A stretch of DNA of 23,406 bases, taken from assembly GCA_026388365.1 (NCBI GenBank), contig JAPLJW010000139.1, forward strand, positions 1 to 23,406. The letters are read 5' to 3'. Each line of letters opens with the position of its first letter. Position 1 is the stretch's first letter. Under the pieces are notes generated by a model that ran no database searches, was not told the origin of the DNA, and saw nothing but the letters and a program-made list of their open reading frames with translations. Made by a program: the position numbers and the translations under genes. Source of the stretch: Deltaproteobacteria bacterium. GTDB taxonomy: Bacteria; Desulfobacterota; Syntrophia; Syntrophales; UBA5619. This document shows positions 1 through 6,281 of the stretch, in pieces.

Positions 1-958
1 CAAGCCCCAGGTTCTTCAACTGGCTGGCCAGATGCGACATCATGCCGCCGGGAATTTGATGCGCTGCGTACTTTGTGTAGCGGTTTCGATCAAAGGGCAC
101 CCTTTGGCCGACAGGTTTTTTTTCACTGTAAGCCACCCAGAGGAAATGATCATCGATCTTCCGGAGCAGCAGATCATCCAATTCAACCTTGAGACCCATC
201 TGTCTGGCCTGGGCAAGAACCTCCACCGTCGACGGAATGGAATTTCCCTGGGACAGCGCCAGACTCGCCGTGGAGAGATTGTCGACCCCCTGGCGCATCG
301 CCTCCAGATAGCATTCCGAACCCAATCCGGTTCCGCAGTGGCTGACCAGTCCGAACTTCACGTTCTCGCCGATGGCTTGCCGAATCGCGGGAATCAGCGT
401 GCGGATCCGCTCCGGCGTGAGCAGCCCGCTGGCATCGGCCAGGTTGACGCTGTCGGTTCCCAGAGCGACACATTCTCCGGCCTTCCGCGCGTAATAGGCA
501 TCCGTATGCACCGGACTTTCTGCAAAGACCAGGGCCGGATGGATCTGGAGACCGAGTTTTTTGGAAACCCGGACATGCCAGCGGATGTTATTCAGGTCAT
601 TCAGGCCATCAAAGACGACGATCCCCTGAATACCGCAATTCTGCAGACACTGAATCAGGAGCTCAATGGCATCATCGGAAAACCGACGCCATCCGAAGGC
701 GCTGCGGCCCCGGATCAGGATCTGGAGATCCGTTTTGGGCATGAATTTTCTGAGCAGGCGAAGGCGCTCCCAGGGGTCTTCATGGAGATACAGGACACAG
801 GCTTCAAAGGCGGAGCCGCTCATTACGTTGATGCTGCTGAACCCCGCCTGATCCAGCGCAGAGCAGATGGGCAGCATCGATTCCGTCTTCATCCGGTTTG
901 CCCAGAGAGACTGTTGGCCGTCGCGCAATGTTTCCTCGTTGATTTGCAGTTCTTTCAT
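1..958 (-). CDS. Carboxyltransferase-domain protein (pyruvate carboxylase / oxaloacetate decarboxylase alpha type), 3' end outside window
   Basis: The frame is open from an ATG at 958 to the window edge (319 codons), so the C-terminus is missing. A GAGGTG ribosome site lies just upstream of the ATG. The protein is an HMGL-like TIM barrel: the N-terminal LRDGQQSLWANRM (residues 11-23), the DPWERLRLLRKF block (61-72) and FDGLNDLNNI (116-125) match the carboxyltransferase domains of pyruvate carboxylase, OadA and transcarboxylase 5S. In those enzymes the domain moves CO2 between carboxybiotin and a keto acid. The metal ligand Asp is kept (D13). The carbamylated Lys of the KDMAGLL motif is Ala174 (LADASGLL), and the first His of the HxH pair is Val205, with His207 kept. 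It lies 60 bases downstream of a biotin carrier gene, which suggests a biotin-linked role. The altered metal site makes the reaction uncertain. The family is clear; the substrate is not. Confidence 0.8.
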   Translation of the reverse strand, partial: MKELQINEETLRDGQQSLWANRMKTESMLPICSALDQAGFSSINVMSGSAFEACVLYLHEDPWERLRLLRKFMPKTDLQILIRGRSAFGWRRFSDDAIELLIQCLQNCGIQGIVVFDGLNDLNNIRWHVRVSKKLGLQIHPALVFAESPVHTDAYYARKAGECVALGTDSVNLADASGLLTPERIRTLIPAIRQAIGENVKFGLVSHCGTGLGSECYLEAMRQGVDNLSTASLALSQGNSIPSTVEVLAQARQMGLKVELDDLLLRKIDDHFLWVAYSEKKPVGQRVPFDRNRYTKYAAHQIPGGMMSHLASQLKNLGL

Positions 959-1018
959 CGAACACCTCGGAAGTATGCTGTGACTTTGTCGATATTCGCC
1001 AAGAAAATGAAATAATCC

Positions 1019-1597
1019 CTACTTTTTCGCGGCTACCGGAACCGGATCCAGGGTCATCAGGACCTGCCCCATTTTCACGACGGTTTCATTCCGGACCAGA
1101 ATCTCCCGGATCACTCCTTTCCGGGGCGCTTTGATCGAGTTCATCAATTTCATCACTTCCACAATGGCCACCTGATCCCCGGCTTCCACCGGACCGCCGG
1201 CTTCTACAAAGGGGGGGGCGCCGGGCGCGGGTGCGCGATAAAAAACGCCCTCCAGGGGTGTGATGATCTCGATGGATGAAGCGTCTTTGGATACCTTCCG
1301 CTGCGCCACAGCCGCTTCAGGCAATTCGGTCTTTTGACCGGGGGCAATATCGACGTTCCGAACCGCCGCTGCCTGAACGGCTGCCGCCTGATTTGCCGCA
1401 TGGACCTTCCCGCCCGCCTCGCCGGCGTTTCCCTGGGTGTTTGCCCTGGGCCCGGGAGGACCCTTCACCAGCTCCAGTTTGAAATCTCCGATTTCCAGAT
1501 GCAATTCCTGGCATACAGATTCATCGATGATTTTCATGATATCAATAACATTCTTGTAGGTGAGTTCATAAGTCAGTCCCTTGTTCATGGCATCCAT
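1019..1597 (-). CDS. Biotin carboxyl carrier protein (AccB-like)
   Basis: This 192-residue protein has an N-terminal helical segment typical of AccB (about residues 14-45), an Ala/Gly/Pro-rich flexible linker (about 46-105) and a C-terminal biotinyl domain (about 108-186). The biotin attachment motif is VEVMKLMNSI, with Lys150 as the expected biotinylated residue. The start at 1597 is set by AAGGAG five bases upstream of ATG. The carrier would shuttle carboxybiotin between a biotin carboxylase and a carboxyltransferase; no biotin carboxylase gene is visible in the window. It lies between the thiolase (28-base gap) and the carboxyltransferase-like gene (60-base gap) on the same strand, so co-transcription is likely. 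It could serve acetyl-CoA carboxylase, but its neighbours suggest a dedicated biotin enzyme. Confidence 0.88.
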   Translation of the reverse strand: MDAMNKGLTYELTYKNVIDIMKIIDESVCQELHLEIGDFKLELVKGPPGPRANTQGNAGEAGGKVHAANQAAAVQAAAVRNVDIAPGQKTELPEAAVAQRKVSKDASSIEIITPLEGVFYRAPAPGAPPFVEAGGPVEAGDQVAIVEVMKLMNSIKAPRKGVIREILVRNETVVKMGQVLMTLDPVPVAAKK

Positions 1598-1625
1598 AGT
1601 CTCTCCTTATTGTATCTAAAAGAGG

Positions 1626-2822
1626 TTAATCATCGACCCGAACCAAAACGGCATCGCTCTGTCCAAAGCCGCCACAGATCGCGGCGGCGCCCAATCCTCC
1701 TCCCAGCCGGCGAAGTTCATAGATCAGCGTCATGATCAATCTGGCCCCGCTTGCTCCGGTTGGATGTCCGATGGCAACGGCGCCGCCATTCACATTGGTG
1801 ATGGAGTGCAGATGCGCAAGCACCTTTGCATCTCCGTCGCTTAAAACCTTTGTGCTGACCAGGGGAACGGCGGCAAAGGCTTCATTAATCTCGATCCGTT
1901 TTAAATCCTTCAGTGTGAGCCCCGTCTTTTCCAGAGCCTTTCTGATGGAAAGGGCAGGCATATAGGGAGAGGAAAGGGGATCGCCGGCCAGGTTCACATG
2001 GGAAAGAATCGTCGCCAACCGTTTGCATCCCAGTTCTTTTTGCCTTTCCCGGGACATCAAAATGAGTGCGGAAGCCCCGTCATTCAGGCCCGGCGCATTT
2101 CCAGCCGTGACCGTTTTCCCCCCATAGACCGGTTTCAGTTGCCTGAGTTTTTCCAGGGATGCATCCGCACGGGGAGACTCATCTTGCGTGACCTCGGTTG
2201 AATGCCCATCTTTATCCGTCCGCTGCCATGGCGTGATTTCATCCCGGAATTTTCCCGCCGCCAGGGCCGCAAAATATTTGCGATGACTGTCCAGGGCCCA
2301 ATGGTCTTGCTGTTCCCGGTCAATGCCGTACTGCAGAGAGACGTCTCCGGTACCGACGGCAATGGGAACATCGACAATGGGATTGCGCATCATCAGGGGC
2401 TCCTCCAGCATAATCCCTCCCAGACGCGTCCCCCATCTTACACCCCGCGCCACCAGCGGCACCTGACTCATGGCCTCCATCCCGCCGGCAATCACCGTTT
2501 CCACCTCTCCCATGGCGATGTCCCGCACGGCCAATCCCGCAGCCGTCATGGAAGAACAGCAGGCCCGATCCAACGTGAGCGAAGGAACGTTCGCCGGCAA
2601 ACCGGAGGTAAAGAGTATTTGTCGGGCAGCAACCGCTGCGGTGCCTGCCAATACGGCCACCCCCATGAGAAGTTCCTCCACCGTTTCCGGTGCGAGATGG
2701 ATCTTCTCCATAACCGCCTGAACCGCCTTGGTTCCGAGATCGACCGCCGAATAATCTCTCAGATAACCGCCAAATTTTCCAAAAGGGATTCTGGCGGCGC
2801 TGACAACAACAACTTCACGCAT
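1626..2822 (-). CDS. Acetyl-CoA acetyltransferase (thiolase)
   Basis: This 398-residue protein belongs to the thiolase family, which reversibly condenses two acyl-CoA units or cleaves 3-ketoacyl-CoA. All catalytic elements are present: the nucleophilic Cys88 in LDRACCSS, the INEAFA loop, His353 in AIGHPTGASGAR and Cys383 in AICGGFGQ. An ATG at 2852 is also in frame, but the ATG at 2822 is preceded by GGGAG six bases upstream and begins with the family-typical MREVVVVSAARIPFG, so I chose it. The second Cys beside the nucleophile (CC where most family members have CG) is slightly unusual. It lies 87 bases downstream of the TetR gene and just upstream of the biotin carrier gene. Acetoacetyl-CoA or another beta-ketoacyl-CoA is the likely substrate; degradative versus biosynthetic direction cannot be read from the sequence. 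Confidence 0.9.
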   Translation of the reverse strand: MREVVVVSAARIPFGKFGGYLRDYSAVDLGTKAVQAVMEKIHLAPETVEELLMGVAVLAGTAAVAARQILFTSGLPANVPSLTLDRACCSSMTAAGLAVRDIAMGEVETVIAGGMEAMSQVPLVARGVRWGTRLGGIMLEEPLMMRNPIVDVPIAVGTGDVSLQYGIDREQQDHWALDSHRKYFAALAAGKFRDEITPWQRTDKDGHSTEVTQDESPRADASLEKLRQLKPVYGGKTVTAGNAPGLNDGASALILMSRERQKELGCKRLATILSHVNLAGDPLSSPYMPALSIRKALEKTGLTLKDLKRIEINEAFAAVPLVSTKVLSDGDAKVLAHLHSITNVNGGAVAIGHPTGASGARLIMTLIYELRRLGGGLGAAAICGGFGQSDAVLVRVDD

Positions 2823-2909
2823 AGGCTGCTCCCTCTTTTCCGACATCTCCATTACGGAACGCTGTCCAGGTGACCGTTGACATGGCTCATATTATCTTCT
2901 TCCAGCAAT

Positions 2910-3566
2910 TCAATACTTTTGCAACTTCTTACGAGAACGTCCATCCGGCGCCGGCACAATCCCATCCTTGCCGTCTTCTTTCAAGGTTCGGGTGATGATG
3001 GCGAACATCTCCTTCAGATGTTTCCTCCGAACCTGAAGGTTTTCCCTGGTCAAGGGATTGTCTGCCAGCACCTTTTCGATGATTCCCTGGCAGGTGAAAT
3101 AGGTGATGATCATTCCATAACAGCTGACCACCAACTGTTCCGCCGCAAGATCACCGGCAAGCGTTTGGGGATAAGCTTCGCGTACCGCATTGACGACCAT
3201 CTGAAAAAGCGGCGCCATATGGCCGATGACACAGTCTCTCTGGTTACCTCCATTGATTTCACGCTGTATGATCCGAACGAAGTTCCGGTTTTGCTCTAAA
3301 AACTGGATGTATCGATCAACCGCTTTCGTAATCCGGTTTTCCAGCAAACCTTCACCCAGAAGCGATTTCTGCAGGGTCTCCGTCAAGTCTTCAAAATAAT
3401 GTTCAATCACGCATACGAATAAGCCTTCCTTGCTCTTGAAGTAGTAATGGATGAGCGCTTTGTTTGTTTTGGACAGTTCGGCAATTTTCTGAACCGTGGA
3501 CGCGTCAAATCCAACTTCACCGAACAGTCTATCTGCGGCCTGAATGATTTTTTCCCTGGTGGACAT
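2910..3566 (-). CDS. TetR/AcrR-family transcriptional regulator
   Basis: This 218-residue protein has the N-terminal TetR helix-turn-helix (about residues 5-50: EKIIQAADRLFGEVGF, then STVQKIAELS and ALIHYYFKSKEGLF). It is followed by a helical ligand-binding and dimerisation domain and a basic tail. An upstream in-frame ATG at 3611 exists, but the start at 3566 has AAGG seven bases ahead and gives the usual TetR N-terminus. It is the first gene of the unit tetR, thiolase, biotin carrier, carboxyltransferase-like, with a promoter just upstream. It probably represses its own operon in response to an acyl-CoA or related metabolite. That ligand is inference; regulators of this kind next to thiolases often sense CoA esters. 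Confidence 0.88.
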   Translation of the reverse strand: MSTREKIIQAADRLFGEVGFDASTVQKIAELSKTNKALIHYYFKSKEGLFVCVIEHYFEDLTETLQKSLLGEGLLENRITKAVDRYIQFLEQNRNFVRIIQREINGGNQRDCVIGHMAPLFQMVVNAVREAYPQTLAGDLAAEQLVVSCYGMIITYFTCQGIIEKVLADNPLTRENLQVRRKHLKEMFAIITRTLKEDGKDGIVPAPDGRSRKKLQKY

Positions 3567-3611
3567 GAAGAGACCTTTTCCATCTGGAATATTTAACCGT
3601 ACGGCCAACAT

Positions 3612-3639
3612 ATTATCGCGGTGTTTTTCCGTCTGTCAA
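3612..3639 (-). promoter_or_regulatory. Sigma70-like promoter of the TetR/thiolase operon
   Basis: Read on the minus strand: TTGACA at 3639-3634, a 16-base spacer, then GATAAT at 3617-3612. An A/T-rich UP-like tract lies upstream. The predicted transcript starts near 3604, leaving a leader of about 40 bases before the TetR start codon. Confidence 0.6.
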
Positions 3640-3844
3640 GAAAAATATTTTACATGATTCAACTTATTTCTTCTTCTGTAATCTAAATAATATCTATGAT
3701 ATTAATTATATAATCACAATGCCGCTAAACATTACGTCAGTATGACCAATATAATCATAACTATCGTAATTCAGGATATTAACCAATTGGCCAATCAATA
3801 ATATGTTGTTTTTTACGAGATCTTTATGCAATGTTTTAACAGAA
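3640..3844. other. AT-rich intergenic DNA, no gene seen
   Basis: This is strongly AT-rich sequence between the TetR promoter and the hydrolase unit. It has stop codons in all frames. A CCAATTGG palindrome lies near 3783. It could hold a TetR operator, but no convincing long dyad was found. Confidence 0.4.
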
Positions 3845-3970
3845 CTACCACCCACACCTTTTCTCTTTTATTGCGGTCTTCAGGTCATCAAAGCTTCGGA
3901 TCCGGCCATCACAAATGATCCAGCGTGACGCCATCGCGGCAACATCATGGGCGTCAGAATGTTCTTGGGC
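3845..3970 (-). pseudogene. Possible 3' remnant of an ABC-transporter ATPase gene
   Basis: Directly after the TGA of the downstream-reading hydrolase (3971-3973), the same frame stays open for 41 codons before a TAG at 3845-3847. The translation contains HSDAHDVAAMASRWIICDG followed by RI, which resembles the end of ABC ATPases (H-loop THD, then a VA.x.A.R.I...DGRI pattern). It has no start codon or ribosome site, and the Walker and signature motifs are absent, so it would be only a gene tail. The match is short and rests on pattern recognition alone. Chance open frame is the alternative. Confidence 0.25.
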
Positions 3971-4771
3971 TCACGGATCTGCCTGACTCAGGGTTTGGAC
4001 CGCCTTCATATACGCATCGAACCCTCTCATGAAGATGTCATTATGAGTTGCATCCGGGATCTTGAGAAGCGTTTTACGTGGCGATGGACAGGCATCGTAA
4101 AGCGCCTGCGCTTCCGAAAAGGGGAAAAAATGGTCAAATTCGGCATGGATAATCAGGGTCGTCTTGTCCCAGGTCCGGATCTTTTCAAGGTTTCTGAAAC
4201 CTTTTTCCTCACTGAAACCGATCTCTGAGGCGTTTACGCCAAGGAACTCCAGCAGCGTACCGGTATTTGCAAAACTGCTCTCCAGAACGAGACCGTTTAT
4301 CCGGTCTTTGTGGCAGCTTATCAGTTCCAGCGCCGAGGCGCTGCCCAAGGATCGGCCCATCACGATAAAAGTCCCTCCGTATCCGTTTTCTCCCAGCCAT
4401 CTTTTTGTGAACTCAAAGATGGCATGGCAGTCCCCCATCATGGTTGAGACCGTGGGCTTGCCGGACGATCTGCCATAGCCCCTGTAATCCACCACCAGGA
4501 AATTCATGCCCATGCGATTGTAGACAGGCCCCAATTCGTCATAGTCACTGGCGATTTCACCGTTTCCGTGAAAGAAAAGGATATTCGGGGCCGATTTCTC
4601 CGTCATATGGAAACGCCCGGCCACCTGAATATTGCTCTCCACCGGGATCGACACGTCGATCGTGTTCGCTGCTCCTGCAATCGACCCATATTCAGGCCTT
4701 AGATGGAAAAGCCCCATGAGGATTTCAGGACGGTCCAGAAGGGAATAGTCGATATCAGATCTCTCTGTCAT
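3971..4771 (-). CDS. Alpha/beta hydrolase (bem46/YfhR-like serine hydrolase)
   Basis: This 266-residue protein has no signal peptide, so it is probably cytoplasmic. It has the oxyanion-hole motif FFHGNGE (residues 66-72), the VDYRGYGRSSG block (94-104), a nucleophile elbow GRSLGS with Ser141, the acid Asp213 in AEFDHFFPF and His243 in DATHNDI. That gives a complete Ser-Asp-His triad. The family includes esterases and thioesterases of unknown substrate. The start ATG at 4771 has AAGGA nine bases upstream, and an inverted repeat flanks that ribosome site. It stands alone on the minus strand, between a secreted-protein gene upstream of it and a possible gene remnant after it. A second hydrolase of the same family lies at 10544-11356. 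Confidence 0.85.
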   Translation of the reverse strand: MTERSDIDYSLLDRPEILMGLFHLRPEYGSIAGAANTIDVSIPVESNIQVAGRFHMTEKSAPNILFFHGNGEIASDYDELGPVYNRMGMNFLVVDYRGYGRSSGKPTVSTMMGDCHAIFEFTKRWLGENGYGGTFIVMGRSLGSASALELISCHKDRINGLVLESSFANTGTLLEFLGVNASEIGFSEEKGFRNLEKIRTWDKTTLIIHAEFDHFFPFSEAQALYDACPSPRKTLLKIPDATHNDIFMRGFDAYMKAVQTLSQADP

Positions 4772-4802
4772 TTTGACAAATCCTTATTTATTGTTGTCAA
4801 AA
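4771..4802 (-). promoter_or_regulatory. Inverted repeat bracketing the hydrolase ribosome site
   Basis: TTTTGACA at 4771-4778 and TGTCAAAA at 4795-4802 form perfect 8-base arms around 16 bases that contain the AAGGA ribosome site. One arm touches the start codon. It could be an operator or an RNA hairpin that affects translation; no regulator is identified. Confidence 0.4.
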
Positions 4803-4943
4803 AGAAATGCCGATTTGATTTTGTAGCAGAGTTCGACCCGTAAAGCTAAGCCCAAAAGACATGTGCTGGTCATTGGCGACATCTACAAAGTTTGGTTATG
4901 ATGATTTTGATAGAATTGAGAAGTATCGCTTGAAACGTTCATA

Positions 4944-4975
4944 AAAGGGCAGGACCATTTCCGATCCTGCCCTTT
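4944..4975 (-). terminator. Intrinsic terminator after the secreted-protein gene
   Basis: AAAGGGCAGGA (4944-4954) pairs perfectly with TCCTGCCCTTT (4965-4975) around a 10-base loop. On the minus strand the stem starts within a few bases of the stop codon at 4980 and ends in TTTT. The U tract is short, so efficiency may be moderate. Confidence 0.75.
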
Positions 4976-4979
4976 GAAT

Positions 4980-5474
4980 TTATTTTCCCAATTCATAGGT
5001 TCCTGTTATCTTTACGCAATATTGAGATGTCCCCGGAGAGATTGGTTTCCCCTTCGTGAAACGCAAGGCTTTACCCTCGCCGGTAATCCCTTTAAATTTC
5101 CCAGTGCCATATATGAATTTCCAACTCGTTTCCGTACCGACTTGCGATGTTTCAACGACATAAAAATCGCCACTTGGATCCATGTGTTTGCCAGGGATAA
5201 TGCCAGTCACTTTTCCTTTGTCAATCTTAATTACGCCGACGGAATGGCAAGTCGAGTTGTCGAAAAACTTACTTTCTGTATTGTCGAGGACGATTCCCCT
5301 GGCTTCAGAACCCATAATGATTAAGTCTTGGGTTTCTACGACTGTTATTATTTTCATGTCGTAGCATACAAGACAGTCGACAGGTTTCTCTGCTTGGGCT
5401 GTCACAATAAACAGAATAAACGTGAAGATGCCTATGACACCTAAAGTGCAAATTGGTTTTTTGATTGCCATCAT
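4980..5474 (-). CDS. Small secreted protein of unknown function, beta-rich
   Basis: This 164-residue protein starts with a clear Sec signal peptide: basic n-region MMAIKKP, a hydrophobic core to about residue 25 and a likely cleavage after AQA at residue 28. An upstream in-frame ATG (5630) was rejected because AGGAGG lies eight bases before the ATG at 5474 and gives the signal peptide. The mature part has four cysteines (34, 37, 76, 153) and alternating beta-like segments. It includes WKFIYGTGKFKGITGEGKA (118-136), a motif reminiscent of lipocalin-like or allene-oxide-cyclase-like barrels. I do not recognise the family with certainty. It is monocistronic, with a terminator after it and another upstream. 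Confidence 0.75.
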   Translation of the reverse strand: MMAIKKPICTLGVIGIFTFILFIVTAQAEKPVDCLVCYDMKIITVVETQDLIIMGSEARGIVLDNTESKFFDNSTCHSVGVIKIDKGKVTGIIPGKHMDPSGDFYVVETSQVGTETSWKFIYGTGKFKGITGEGKALRFTKGKPISPGTSQYCVKITGTYELGK

Positions 5475-5540
5475 GATCGTTTCCTCCTTGCTTAATTGGA
5501 AATTTGGTTGATATCTAAAAGACAGGACACGTCCAGAAGG

Positions 5541-5582
5541 AAAAAAGAGGGGCTCCAGAAGGAATAAAACTCCTTTGGAGCC
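5541..5582 (-). terminator. Strong intrinsic terminator (end of the ald/oraS unit)
   Basis: Minus strand: GGCTCCAAAGGA (5582-5571) pairs with TCCTTCTGGAGCC (5563-5551), with one bulged base and a 7-base loop, then a run of six T (5546-5541). It would stop transcripts coming from ald and the oraS remnant and insulate the secreted-protein gene. Confidence 0.8.
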
Positions 5583-5932
5583 TATCGCATTGGCATCTTC
5601 TGAAAACCCCTTGTCATAAAGCACCAACAAGGTTAGAGGTCAGGTTGCGGGGTTAATTAGAGAAAGGAGCACATGAACGGTTCTTTCATGTTCCTTTCGG
5701 TGTAGGAAGTCAAGAGAAAATTATCCAAATTTGTCAGGCAAGCCAACGATTTACACCTGAAAGGTGGTATGGATTTGTTGAATCGGAAGAACAACACTTC
5801 AGGAAGCTATACGTAACAAAATCTGATTTTCTTATAAATGTTGATATTTTACGTTGTTCTACAATATCCATAAATTCCTGTATCCGTCAAGTTGTTTTTA
5901 GATAGCACCATTGCCAGTGCAACCTCAAGGAG
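5583..5932. other. Gene-free AT-rich stretch with an unidentified open fragment on the plus strand
   Basis: No complete gene is seen. On the plus strand, 5657-5905 is open for 82 codons between stops and reads protein-like (for example HVPFGVGSQEKIIQICQ and RFTPERWYGFVES). It has no start codon with a ribosome site at its head. I cannot assign it. It may be a gene remnant or a chance open frame. A tiny ATG frame at 5673-5705 has a ribosome-like site but only ten codons. Confidence 0.3.
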
Positions 5933-6240
5933 TTATCCATAGCCGCCGTAGTCAAGTTTTTTAGATAATTTCCAGACTGCGTTTCCCGCGCCGTGCCCCA
6001 GCAGGTTTCTTTTTGATAATTCGGTAATAATTTTTCCTGCGTCTATTGAAGAAAAACCCATTCTTAAAAGCACTGAGCGTTCTACGGAAGGGGAAGTATT
6101 TGTTTTTGCCATGTTTATTAACGGTTCAACCACTTTTCAGATAGCTTCCAGAACTTTTCTTTTAATTCTTTGTCCGATAATTTTGCAAGATGTTTCCTGC
6201 GCTTTTGATAATCGTCTTTTTTTACTGTTTCTGGTGTCAT
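5933..6240 (-). pseudogene. oraS: D-ornithine 4,5-aminomutase small subunit, frameshifted
   Basis: The ATG at 6240 has AGGAGG 11 bases upstream. The first frame gives residues such as DDYQKRRKHLAKLSDKEL and FWKLSEK, then runs into TAA at 6118-6120. The family continuation resumes in another frame at 6133: VVEPLINMAKTNTSPSVERS, VLLRMGFSSIDAGKI and LLGHGAGNAVWKLSKK, ending at 5933. Restoring one A in the AAAA run at 6134-6137 would join the two parts. The family is about 120 residues (remembered from clostridial OraS); the joined product would be about 100, so the C-terminus also looks short. OraS partners the B12/PLP subunit OraE in converting D-ornithine to 2,4-diaminopentanoate. No oraE is in the window. 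A sequencing error in the A run would explain the frameshift, but not the short end. Confidence 0.85.
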
Positions 6241-6281
6241 GTGTTAATTTTCCTCCTAAAAACAAAACTAAACAACCATAA

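Noticed and set aside
32..1015. A 327-codon plus-strand open frame at the left edge
   Set aside because: The minus strand over the same span encodes a conserved carboxyltransferase domain with a ribosome site; the plus frame shows no family features.
5673..5705. Ten-codon frame with a good ribosome-like site
   Set aside because: Too short, with no conservation evidence; could be chance in AT-rich DNA.
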